Shown piece by piece: positions 1-6,799 of a DNA stretch of 9,269 nt (position 1 is its first letter; each line of letters starts with the position of its first letter). The position numbers were made by a program, and so were the translations under genes. A model generated the notes under the pieces. The model did no database searches and was not told the DNA's origin. It saw nothing but the letters and a program-made list of their open reading frames with translations. The stretch lies in assembly GCA_905233515.1 (NCBI GenBank), contig CAJOEQ010000061.1, positions 1-9,269 on the forward strand, given 5' to 3'. This DNA comes from an uncultured Synergistales bacterium. GTDB taxonomy: Bacteria > Synergistota > Synergistia > Synergistales > Aminobacteriaceae.

Positions 1-833
1 GCATTTGCTGTAAAGATTTTCACGAGTTCGGGATTATTTACTCCATGACCGCCGATTAAAGTATCAAGCTGCATTAATTCGACTGAGTCAAAATATCCCG
101 TCGGATTAGCTTTGTATGCTTCCCACTGTGATTTAACGGTATTAGCAAGTTCTGTTATTGTTTTATTGTCCGCAAATTTTTCAGCAGCTTTTAAAGTTTT
201 CTCGACTCCTGCCTCTTCAGTGAATTTATTATTATCTTGTTCGGGAGTCTTTGTTGCATTCATTCCGCCTGTAGCTCTGACAGAATTTCCGCCTGCCATT
301 GACTGCTTTTCGATTAAGATAACTTTTTTGCCCGAGTCAGCTGCTGTGATAGCTGCTACCATTCCCGCACCGCCTGCACCGACTATTACAATATCAGTAT
401 TAAATTCTTTATCTTCAACGGGAATTGCCGGGGGCGTGTCATTTTTTGCGGCTACAGTTTTCGCTTTGAAGTCTTCAGGATTGACTCCGGCGGCCTTTAG
501 TGCTGCTTCTGCTGCCTGTAAAATTCCTGTTGAGCTTATTGTTGCGCCTGTTACTCCGTCGACTGTGATAGAATTTTTCTCGACCATAAGCGCGGGCATT
601 TTCTCGATTGCATTTGATCCGATTCCTTGAGTTTCATTCGGGCCGCTTGCTGTAACATTTGAAATTTTGCCGTCCTTGAGCATTACTGTTACAGTGATTG
701 AATCCTTTCCGCCGTAACCGTTGCCGGTGCCTGTTCCTGTGATTGAATTATCGCTGTCTCTAGGAGTGTTGACCATGATAAAGATAATTATAATCGCAGC
801 AATAAGAAAAAATATACTTCTCTTTGACTTCAT
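1..833 (-). CDS. FMN-binding / FAD-dependent fumarate- or urocanate-reductase-like flavoprotein (N-terminal part, cut by window edge)
   Basis: The frame is open from ATG at 833 to the window edge, giving 277 codons; the C-terminal catalytic part is missing. Residues about 6-21 form a hydrophobic stretch after a basic start (MKSKR), so a signal anchor or signal peptide is likely and the protein should work outside the cytoplasm. An FMN-binding domain follows. It contains DGVTGATISS near residue 92, which matches the Dxx(S/T)GAT pattern whose second T receives FMN covalently from ApbE. After a short linker comes the FAD Rossmann start IVIVGAGGAG near residues 146-155, then an E-K dipeptide at the end of beta-2 and AGGNSVRATGGMNA, typical of the fumarate reductase/flavocytochrome c flavoprotein family. 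The last visible residues (LIGGHGVNNPELV) also fit that family. An AGGGGAG Shine-Dalgarno lies at 842-848, 8-9 bases before the start. The electron acceptor (fumarate, urocanate or another enoate) cannot be told because the active site lies outside the window. Confidence 0.9.
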   Translation of the reverse strand, partial: MKSKRSIFFLIAAIIIIFIMVNTPRDSDNSITGTGTGNGYGGKDSITVTVMLKDGKISNVTASGPNETQGIGSNAIEKMPALMVEKNSITVDGVTGATISSTGILQAAEAALKAAGVNPEDFKAKTVAAKNDTPPAIPVEDKEFNTDIVIVGAGGAGMVAAITAADSGKKVILIEKQSMAGGNSVRATGGMNATKTPEQDNNKFTEEAGVEKTLKAAEKFADNKTITELANTVKSQWEAYKANPTGYFDSVELMQLDTLIGGHGVNNPELVKIFTAN

Positions 834-878
834 GAGAAATTCTCCCCTCTTGAAAAAATTTTTAAATGAACTGCATTA

Positions 879-887
879 ATTATATCA
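879..887 (-). promoter_or_regulatory. extended -10 promoter for the flavoprotein gene
   Basis: Read on the minus strand, the site is TGATATAAT, a perfect extended -10 (TGnTATAAT). It lies about 45 bases upstream of the ATG at 833. No good TTGACA is seen 17 bases upstream, which is common for extended -10 promoters. Transcription would start near 872. This is inferred from the sequence only. Confidence 0.55.
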
Positions 888-957
888 GTGAGAAATATTA
901 TTTGCTTTTATCTTTTCCCCGGCATATTAAATTCATATACTCGTGAAGTATTCTATT

Positions 958-966
958 TGCTATAAT
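958..966 (+). promoter_or_regulatory. extended -10 promoter for the MscS-family gene
   Basis: TGCTATAAT matches TGnTATAAT exactly and lies 49 bases before the GTG start at 1016. No clear -35 box is present. A strong Shine-Dalgarno AGGAGG at 999-1004 follows. With the minus-strand box at 879-887 it makes a divergent promoter pair in the 182-base gap. No clear shared operator is visible between them. Confidence 0.55.
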
Positions 967-1015
967 TGCTAAAAAATTTGCTTGTTATTTATATTAGTAG
1001 GAGGAATTTATACAC

Positions 1016-3280
1016 GTGAAAAAATTTTTATTTGCATTGATTCTAGTTTTTGCGCTCGTTTTGCCGTGTTTGAGTGCAGAGACTACAGAAGACCGCTCAT
1101 CAGATTATGTAACTGATATACAGAAAGAAATCAGCTCAGATATTGGCAAATTGCGCGAGTCAATCAATCAAGAATTATCAGCTATAAAATTAGGAAGTCT
1201 AGATATTTCAGCAAGAATTACAGAACTCGCAGTACTCACAGAAAAATCTTCTGACGATATGTCAGCATGGGGCTATAACGACGAACAGAAAGATTTACAC
1301 ACTAGAATTTTATCAGAATTGAGCGTGGCATATTCGGCTTATAGTGCATTGTCTCAAAGTTCAAGCACAACTAATCAGGACTCAAAAACGGAAAACGCTG
1401 ACTCACTCGGCACTGTTGAGTCACCTGATATTAACATGAGCGACTCTTTACGCCGTGAAATTACAAAAGTTTCTCGCGGGTTTGATGTTCAAGTTTTCTA
1501 TTTGCAGTCTAAATTAAATAAATTAAAGCTAGATCTATCACAGGCCGCAGAATTACAGAAAAAATTAACTCAAGCTCAAGAGGGTGGAGAAGGACTCGAA
1601 CTTCCTAGAACTCACGTTTTACAGCTTGAGGCCGCCCGTGTAAATGTTGCTTTAACAAATCTTCAGGTCAGAGCGCAAAAAAAAGCCCTTGATCTCAATG
1701 TTACAGAAATTAAGAGATTACGCGGCAGACTCGAGTCAATGCAGGAAAAATTAATATTCCCTCAAGAATTACTTGACTCAAATCTTGAAAAATTGCAGGC
1801 CAGAATAACAGAATTAACGACGGAATTAAACGAGGCTCACAAGGCACTAGACTCCGCAAATTCTTCACTAGTTCGGGCGCGTGTTGCACTGGGTTCAGCT
1901 GATATAATGCCTCTAACTCTTGCATCATCGAGTTATTTAGCTCGTTCTGCCAGAGTCAATTACTGGGAGCATATGGTATCATTACTTGACGACGAAATTA
2001 CAATGAATCGCGAAATCCAGCAGGTTTGGCGTGATAGATTCAAATTATTTAATGATTCTGCTTCGGGTGAAGAAATTTGGAATTTAAGCACCTCGGCTGA
2101 AACAAGAATTCAGGAATTAAATAGACAGCTCGAGGGAATTCGCACGATGGAAAATACATTACTGCGTCAGATTGAGAATACTCAAGCGCAGGCAAATACA
2201 GAAGGACTTGACGGAATAATTCAGCAAAGAATCCTACAGGCCGCCGAGAATCAGCGCAAAATAATATCAGAAGTCTATAACCGCTATGAGTCATTAATTC
2301 CTACAGCAATTTTTTATCAGCAGAGATTACAAAGTGAGGCAAATGACAACATCAGCGCAGTACGAATCGCCGAAAAAGTAAGCTCATTCAGCAAAGAAAC
2401 TATAATGGGATTTCTTAACACTCAATTATGGGAGGGCGAGGGCTATTCTGTAACAGTCGGAAAATTAGTTATTGCAATACTTGTATTTCTCTCAAGTTTC
2501 TTTCTTAGTTCATGGGGCAGCCACTGGATAAAACGCAGAATGTTACGCCGCGTGAAATCAAGCATTACAGCAGCCAACGCCGTGCAGAGAATAGTATTTT
2601 ATATTTTATGGGTAGCATTTGCCTTGATAGCTCTAAACATTTTGCAGATTCCTTTAACGGCCTTTGCTTTCATGGGCGGTGCTATTGCGGTCGGTCTAGG
2701 CTTTGGAATGCAGAATATTTTTAATAACTTAATCAGCGGCTTTATCGTAATTTTCTCGCGTCCCTTCAAAGTTAGTGACATGATAGAAGTAGCCGGCACT
2801 TCCGGAATGGTCGAAGATATTGGCTCACGTTCTACGACAATCAGGACTTATGACGGGCTTGACGTGATTTTGCCGAATAGATATTTTCTTGAGAACAGCG
2901 TAACTAACTGGACAAGAACGGATCTCAAGAAACGCGAAATCTTAAAAGTGGGAGTCTCTTATGACTCAGACAGCCGGGAAGTCGAGAAATTATTAACTGA
3001 TATTGTGAAAGATCATTCAAAAGTTTTGAAGGATCCCGCCCCGTTCGTGATATTTAAGAATTTCGGTGATGACGCTTTAGAATTTGAAATATATTACTGG
3101 TTCGAGCTTAAATCGTCGTCAGGTCTGAAAATTTCAAGTGATTTGAGACATCATATTGCGGCAGTCTTTAACCGTGAAGGAATTAATATTCCATACCCGC
3201 AGAGAGATATTCACATTATAAATGACGAAATAAAATCAGACTCGAGTCAAAAAAAGGGCGATGACGTTAAAAATGTCTGA
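1016..3280 (+). CDS. large MscS-family mechanosensitive channel with a long periplasmic coiled-coil domain
   Basis: Small-conductance mechanosensitive channel homologue of 754 aa; such channels open under membrane tension to release solutes on hypo-osmotic shock. The start is GTG, set by AGGAGG at 999-1004 with 11 bases spacing. Residues 1-20 are a signal peptide (cleavage likely after LSA). Residues about 25-460 are helical, charged and rich in E, Q, L and R, read as an extracytoplasmic coiled coil. Membrane segments lie near 480-500, 525-547 and 550-580. The last is the pore helix, rich in G and A (GGAIAVGLGFGMQNIFNNL), and leads into FSRPFKVSDMIEV. The beta domain carries DGLDVILPN near 613-621 in place of the usual IPN. 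The C-terminal alpha/beta domain ends near IPYPQRDIHI. Three TM helices with a long N-terminal domain resemble a reduced MscK/KefA plan. The final 8 bases overlap the next gene (20 if that gene starts at 3261), so the two are probably translationally coupled. Confidence 0.93.
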   Translation: MKKFLFALILVFALVLPCLSAETTEDRSSDYVTDIQKEISSDIGKLRESINQELSAIKLGSLDISARITELAVLTEKSSDDMSAWGYNDEQKDLHTRILSELSVAYSAYSALSQSSSTTNQDSKTENADSLGTVESPDINMSDSLRREITKVSRGFDVQVFYLQSKLNKLKLDLSQAAELQKKLTQAQEGGEGLELPRTHVLQLEAARVNVALTNLQVRAQKKALDLNVTEIKRLRGRLESMQEKLIFPQELLDSNLEKLQARITELTTELNEAHKALDSANSSLVRARVALGSADIMPLTLASSSYLARSARVNYWEHMVSLLDDEITMNREIQQVWRDRFKLFNDSASGEEIWNLSTSAETRIQELNRQLEGIRTMENTLLRQIENTQAQANTEGLDGIIQQRILQAAENQRKIISEVYNRYESLIPTAIFYQQRLQSEANDNISAVRIAEKVSSFSKETIMGFLNTQLWEGEGYSVTVGKLVIAILVFLSSFFLSSWGSHWIKRRMLRRVKSSITAANAVQRIVFYILWVAFALIALNILQIPLTAFAFMGGAIAVGLGFGMQNIFNNLISGFIVIFSRPFKVSDMIEVAGTSGMVEDIGSRSTTIRTYDGLDVILPNRYFLENSVTNWTRTDLKKREILKVGVSYDSDSREVEKLLTDIVKDHSKVLKDPAPFVIFKNFGDDALEFEIYYWFELKSSSGLKISSDLRHHIAAVFNREGINIPYPQRDIHIINDEIKSDSSQKKGDDVKNV

Positions 3281-3551
3281 CACATGGAAAGATTCTCAGA
3301 CTGATAATTTATGCCGTGCTTTCTTGAAATTGCAAAGTATTGACGAGATTTATAATTTTCTCGAAGATATTGCGACTATCAACGAAATTAAATCAATGGC
3401 TCAGCGTTTAGAAGTAGCGAAATTATTAACTGAGTCAAAAAATTACGCTGAAATCGTGAGCAAAACAGGAGCAAGCACTGCTACTATAAGCCGAGTCAAA
3501 AAATGTCTTGATTATGGCAGCGGCGGTTATAAATCTGTCTTGAATGAATAA
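3273..3551 (+). CDS. TrpR/YerC-YecD family DNA-binding regulator
   Basis: Small helical protein of 92 aa, or 96 aa if translation starts at ATG 3261. It matches the YerC/YecD branch of the Trp-repressor superfamily: INEIKSMAQRLEVAKLL is the conserved helical core, and YAEIVSKTGASTATISRVKKCL is the helix-turn-helix with the family-typical GASTATISRVKRCL-like signature. I prefer ATG 3273. It gives an 8-base overlap with the channel gene and an N-terminus like the family's, whereas the AAAGGG at 3253-3258 sits only 2 bases from ATG 3261. It also sits a long 14 bases from 3273, so the start is not certain. The function of YerC-type proteins is poorly defined, and tryptophan binding should not be assumed. 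The gene is sandwiched between the channel and the transporter. Whether it controls either one cannot be told from the sequence. Confidence 0.88.
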   Translation: MSDTWKDSQTDNLCRAFLKLQSIDEIYNFLEDIATINEIKSMAQRLEVAKLLTESKNYAEIVSKTGASTATISRVKKCLDYGSGGYKSVLNE

Positions 3552-3554
3552 ACA

Positions 3555-3563
3555 TGATAAAAT
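3555..3563 (+). promoter_or_regulatory. extended -10 promoter for the TAXI binding protein gene
   Basis: TGATAAAAT (TGn plus a one-mismatch -10) lies directly after the TrpR-like stop codon and 42 bases before the ATG at 3606. A 12-base palindrome ATAAAATTTTAT at 3573-3584 falls at about +4 to +15 relative to the expected start and could be an operator, though in A+T-rich DNA it may be chance. This would let the transporter be expressed apart from the channel and regulator. Confidence 0.45.
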
Positions 3564-3605
3564 ATTCGCAATATAAAATTTTATTTCAGGAGGTAAATTT
3601 TTAAT

Positions 3606-4574
3606 ATGAAGAAAATCATTTCTCTTGCATTAGTTTTCGCTATGTTATTGACTTGTTCGGCATTTGCTGCAAATAAAGGCGGACTCCCGGGCGGGACAAA
3701 ATTAATTTTTGGAACTGGCGGCGCACAAGGTACTTATTACGGACTGGGCGGAGTTCTTGCGGGCAAAATCGGCGAGACAACTTCAACAAATGTAACTGCT
3801 ATAACTTCCGGCGGCTCAAAGGCAAATATTGAATCAATGGAAGACGGCGACGTGCAAATCGCTTTTGCTCAATCGGACGTAGCTGCATATGCTTACAGAG
3901 GCACGAGATTATTTGACGAGAAAGTAACAAATTTCTCAACTGTAGCAAATTTATACATGGAACAAGTGCAAATCGTTACTCTTAATCCCGAAATTAAGAC
4001 AGTAGCAGACCTTAAGGGCAAAAATGTATCAGTCGGTGCGGCAGGTTCAGGCGTTTATTTCAATGCTGTTGACGTGTTAAAGGCTTATGGACTCGACATT
4101 GACAAAGATATTAAGCCGACTTATCAGTCATTCGGCGACAGTGTAGAGGCTTTACAAGATGGCAAAATTGACGCGGCTTTTATCGTTGCAGGCGCACCCA
4201 CTACTGCAGTAACTTCACTCGCAGCAACTAAGAAAGTTTATCTTGTCGGACTTGATGACGAGCATATTTTATCGCTCATGACTGAGTCGCCCTATTACAG
4301 CAAGAATATTATCAAGAAAGAAGTTTACGGAACAGATGACGACACTACAACAGTGGCAGTCGGTGCCGTAGTAATTGCCCGCGATGACGTTTCAGAAGCT
4401 GACGTGTATAATTTCTTGTTTGGAATATTTGAGAATCTTGACGAGATCACAGCCGCCCACGCAAAAGGTGCAGAATTAAATTTGAATTTCGCGGTGTCTT
4501 ATTCAGCCGTTCCCTATCACAAAGGAGCAGTAAAATATTTCGGCGAAAAAGATCTTAACGTTGTAGGCAAATAA
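3606..4574 (+). CDS. TAXI-family TRAP transporter solute-binding protein
   Basis: Periplasmic receptor of 322 aa that binds an organic acid or amino acid and delivers it to the TRAP permease encoded next. Residues 1-21 are a signal peptide ending in AFA before the mature start ANKGG. The Cys at residue 17 is not in a good lipobox. The mature protein opens with LIFGTGGAQGTYYGLGG, the hallmark TAXI motif (GTGG..GTYY), followed by SGGSKANIESMEDGDVQIAFAQSD. The hinge-region segment VADLKGKNVSVGAAGSGVYFNA and the C-terminal YSAVPYHKGAVKYFGE are also typical. The length suits the family. The start is set by AGGAGGT at 3588-3594. TAXI proteins often serve glutamate or dicarboxylates in systems that have been tested, but the ligand here cannot be predicted. 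Confidence 0.95.
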   Translation: MKKIISLALVFAMLLTCSAFAANKGGLPGGTKLIFGTGGAQGTYYGLGGVLAGKIGETTSTNVTAITSGGSKANIESMEDGDVQIAFAQSDVAAYAYRGTRLFDEKVTNFSTVANLYMEQVQIVTLNPEIKTVADLKGKNVSVGAAGSGVYFNAVDVLKAYGLDIDKDIKPTYQSFGDSVEALQDGKIDAAFIVAGAPTTAVTSLAATKKVYLVGLDDEHILSLMTESPYYSKNIIKKEVYGTDDDTTTVAVGAVVIARDDVSEADVYNFLFGIFENLDEITAAHAKGAELNLNFAVSYSAVPYHKGAVKYFGEKDLNVVGK

Positions 4575-4597
4575 TCAAGCAAAAAATTTAAATCTTT

Positions 4598-4627
4598 ATG
4601 GCCGGAGCTTATATCCGGTCATTTTTT
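4598..4627 (+). terminator. hairpin plus T-run between binding protein and permease (likely partial terminator)
   Basis: Bases 4598-4606 pair with 4614-4622 as a nine-pair stem around GGCCGGA/TCCGGTC (one G-T pair), with a 7-base loop and then six T at 4622-4627. It begins 24 bases after the binding-protein stop and ends just before the permease Shine-Dalgarno (AAGGAG at 4630-4635). The position suits an intercistronic attenuator or mRNA 3'-end stabiliser that raises binding protein over permease. Full termination is unlikely, because no new promoter is visible before the permease. Confidence 0.6.
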
Positions 4628-4646
4628 GTAAGGAGTGATTTATTAG

Positions 4647-6032
4647 ATGTCAGAAGATGAGAAAACTTTAACGAGTCAAGATATTTCGCAGATTGAGGCA
4701 GATGTTGACGCAGTAATGAAAAAATATGACCGCGAGTCAAATACTCGAATCTGGGAAGGGACTCCGGCTGTAATAGTGCGTTGGATTTCGGCTCTTTTCT
4801 CGTTATATTGTATTTATGTAACTTTATTCAGCACAGCAATGCCCGAAATCAGACTAAATATTTTTATAGGCTTAATATTAATAATCGGCTATTTACATTA
4901 TCCCATTCGTAAATCAAACGGGAATATAAAAACTGGCTTAGAAGACTCGTTATCTATATCATTTAAATTTGATATGATTTCGCGCGTGAACTCGATACCT
5001 TTTTATGACGTTATAATCATGATAGCGGGGGCAATTCCATTTTTTTATTTTGCTTATAACGCAGAAAGTATCATAAAACTTGCTTTGAGAGTAACGAGCC
5101 CGAGAAATCCAAATTATCACATGATGATAGCTATGGCACTAATCGGGATTTTAGCGGCTATGGAATTATGCAGGCGCTGCGTGGGAATTCCGATTTTATG
5201 CGTAGTAGGTGCGTTAATGATTTATGCGTTCTCTACTGTGAGATTTGGAAAAGTAATTTACGATTTATTTTATTCGACAGGGGACGGACTCAGAAGCACA
5301 CCGATTGAAGTCTGTGCAAAATATATTGTCGTGTTTATAATATTCGGTGCATTTCTTGAGAGAACGGGAATATCAAAATTTTTCATTGACTTAGCAAATG
5401 CAATCGCTGGAGCAAGTGCAGGAGGCCCCGCAAAAGTCGCTGTTATCTCGTCAGCATTATGCGGCATGGTATCAGGCTCATCAGTCGGGAATACTGTAAC
5501 AACGGGATCTGTAACTATTCCAATGATGAAACGCACGGGATATAAACCTGAATTTGCCGGAGCAGTCGAGGCCGCCGCGTCTACAGGTGGTCAAATAATG
5601 CCGCCTATAATGGGAGCAGCTGCTTTCTTGATGGCTGAATATATGGGAATTCCTTATTCACAAGTTGCGTTAAAAGCAATTTTGCCGGCTGTCTTATATT
5701 TTGCGGGGATTTATATAGCTGTTCATTTAGAAGCAAAAAAATTAGGACTTAAGGGAATTCCTAAAGAAGAATTGCCGAGAATTATAAAACTTTTACCGAA
5801 AATTTATTTATTGCTGCCGTTAATAATTCTTGTAATAATGGTCTCATTAAATATTTACACTATGCAATTTTCTGCGGCGATTGCAATAGGTGTAGCGATT
5901 ATAGTAGGCTTATTAAACAGTGATGAGCGTATAACTTTCAAGAAAATTATTGACGCATTAGAGGCAGGCGGCGGCTTGTGCGATGGCTGGACTTGTTGCA
6001 GGCTGTATAACTTCAACGGGACTCGCGTCTGA
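4647..6032 (+). CDS. TRAP transporter fused permease (DctQM type), 5' portion up to a frameshift
   Basis: The first 461 codons cover the small-subunit-like DctQ part and the first half of the DctM transport domain. A soluble start of about 40 residues precedes membrane segments near 42-62, 70-86, 122-138, 158-175 and 180-197. The DctM-like core then follows with FGAFLERTG near 233, GGPAKVAVISSALCGMVSG near 259-277, and PEFAGAVEAAASTGGQIMPP near 301-320, the most conserved TRAP large-subunit motif. The last about 20 codons after LEAG (residues 438-441) are off-frame: they are hydrophilic and Cys-rich and unlike the family. The true continuation lies in the next frame and resumes at AMAGLVAG. 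The start is ATG 4647, with AAGGAG 11 bases upstream. Proteins of this fused type are usually about 640-700 aa, and joining both parts gives about 677. Confidence 0.88.
   Translation: MSEDEKTLTSQDISQIEADVDAVMKKYDRESNTRIWEGTPAVIVRWISALFSLYCIYVTLFSTAMPEIRLNIFIGLILIIGYLHYPIRKSNGNIKTGLEDSLSISFKFDMISRVNSIPFYDVIIMIAGAIPFFYFAYNAESIIKLALRVTSPRNPNYHMMIAMALIGILAAMELCRRCVGIPILCVVGALMIYAFSTVRFGKVIYDLFYSTGDGLRSTPIEVCAKYIVVFIIFGAFLERTGISKFFIDLANAIAGASAGGPAKVAVISSALCGMVSGSSVGNTVTTGSVTIPMMKRTGYKPEFAGAVEAAASTGGQIMPPIMGAAAFLMAEYMGIPYSQVALKAILPAVLYFAGIYIAVHLEAKKLGLKGIPKEELPRIIKLLPKIYLLLPLIILVIMVSLNIYTMQFSAAIAIGVAIIVGLLNSDERITFKKIIDALEAGGGLCDGWTCCRLYNFNGTRV
5962..5985 (+). other. frameshift junction in the TRAP permease gene
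   Basis: The upstream frame is family-like to LEAG, which ends at 5969. The downstream frame is closed by TAG at 5959-5961 and becomes family-like from about 5974 (ACAMAGLVAG). The break therefore sits in GGCGGCGGC, a GC repeat prone to slippage. Removing one base here gives LEAGAACAMAGLVAG in a single frame. From memory of the family, several more residues normally stand between the GA and the ACA, so a deletion of about 20-26 bases is also possible. No Shine-Dalgarno suited to restart at ATG 5983 is visible. Confidence 0.75.
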
Positions 6033-6681
6033 ATTAATTTCAATGGTCGTAAATATTTCTGGCGGACATGCTTTTATTGCGCTGATTTTAACAATGATTT
6101 GCTGCATAATTTTAGGAATGGGAGTTCCCACTACTGCGAATTATTGTATAATGGCGGCGACTTGTGCACCGATTTTAATGTCTCCGGCGATAGGAATCGA
6201 AAAAATTTGCGCTCATTTCTTCGTGTTTTATTTCGGAATCGTAGCAGATATTACGCCCCCTGTGGCATTAGCAGCTTATGCAGGTTCGGCAATTGCTAAA
6301 GCTCCACCCATGAAGACGGCTTTTAATGCTACAAGATTAGCGATTGCTGCGTTTATAGTGCCATATATATTTGCGTTTACACCTGCTATGCTTTTCGAGA
6401 ATGTCAGCCCGTTAATTAATATAGTAAATGCCGGGCCGGTTTTGACAAATTTCTTGATAGTCCTAGAGATTATATTAATCTGCGCGACGGCTTTACTCGG
6501 CATTTTCGGAGTAGCTGCGGCACTTAACGGCTATCTTTACGGGAATATGAATATTTTAATGCGTATTATAATTTGTGCGGGCGGCCTTAGTATGTTAATT
6601 CCGGGAATAATAACGGATTTAATAGGGCTTATTCTCGTAGGATTTGTATTTATAGTGCAGTATATGAAGAGAAATAAATAA
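5983..6681 (+). CDS. TRAP transporter fused permease (DctM C-terminal portion) after the frameshift
   Basis: 232 codons from ATG 5983; the homologous frame is open from 5962. It holds the second half of the DctM transport domain: CIILGMGVPTTANYCIMAA near 46-64 and FFVFYFGIVADITPPVALAAYAG near 78-100 are both hallmark TRAP large-subunit sequences, and the rest is hydrophobic helices up to the C-terminal KRNK. There are no further stops, so the 3' part has not accumulated other damage. Either the gene broke recently, or it is intact in the organism and the sequence has an error. Without a ribosome-binding site at 5983, separate translation is doubtful, although coupling within the overlapping upstream frame (which stops at 6032) is possible. 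The half alone could not transport. Confidence 0.85.
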   Translation: MAGLVAGCITSTGLASELISMVVNISGGHAFIALILTMICCIILGMGVPTTANYCIMAATCAPILMSPAIGIEKICAHFFVFYFGIVADITPPVALAAYAGSAIAKAPPMKTAFNATRLAIAAFIVPYIFAFTPAMLFENVSPLINIVNAGPVLTNFLIVLEIILICATALLGIFGVAAALNGYLYGNMNILMRIIICAGGLSMLIPGIITDLIGLILVGFVFIVQYMKRNK

Positions 6682-6687
6682 ATTATT

Positions 6688-6715
6688 CCCCCCGGCTTAA
6701 TAACGAGTCAGGGGG
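6688..6715 (+). terminator. terminator-like hairpin between converging operons
   Basis: C5 at 6688-6692 pairs with G5 at 6711-6715. Inside, GGCTT at 6694-6698 can pair with GAGTC at 6705-6709 with two G-T wobbles, leaving one mismatch (6693 and 6710) and a 6-base loop. The plus-strand tail CAAATTTTTATATTTTT is T-rich. It starts 7 bases after the permease stop. On the other strand the tail is only moderately T-rich, so it may act weakly in both directions. Confidence 0.65.
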
Positions 6716-6740
6716 CAAATTTTTATATTTTTGAATCGAA

Positions 6741-6799
6741 ATCAGGCGAATTAATTTTTTTGTCAATTGATTCAATAAGGGAGTCTTCACTGCTTGAAA
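6741..6799. repeat. 59-bp direct repeat, copy 1
   Basis: It is identical to 6814-6872 except for three bases (6747, 6766 and 6767), and the copies are 73 bases apart start to start. This copy lies at the very 3' end of, and beyond, the minus-strand membrane-protein gene and contains its present stop codon (TGA, 6789-6787). Because 73 is not a multiple of three, this copy is read in a different frame from the other. Confidence 0.95.

Noticed and set aside
112..630. 172-codon plus-strand open frame at the left end
   Set aside because: It is antisense to the flavoprotein gene, whose FMN and FAD motifs are unmistakable; the plus-strand product is low-complexity and hydrophobic with no Shine-Dalgarno.
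834..1015. Riboswitch or small RNA in the divergent intergenic region
   Set aside because: Only A+T-rich DNA, two promoters and two Shine-Dalgarno sites are visible; no stable structured element stands out.
5983..6681. Independent DctM gene, as in three-component TRAP systems
   Set aside because: It begins in the middle of the DctM domain and completes the upstream frame's motifs; no Shine-Dalgarno precedes ATG 5983.
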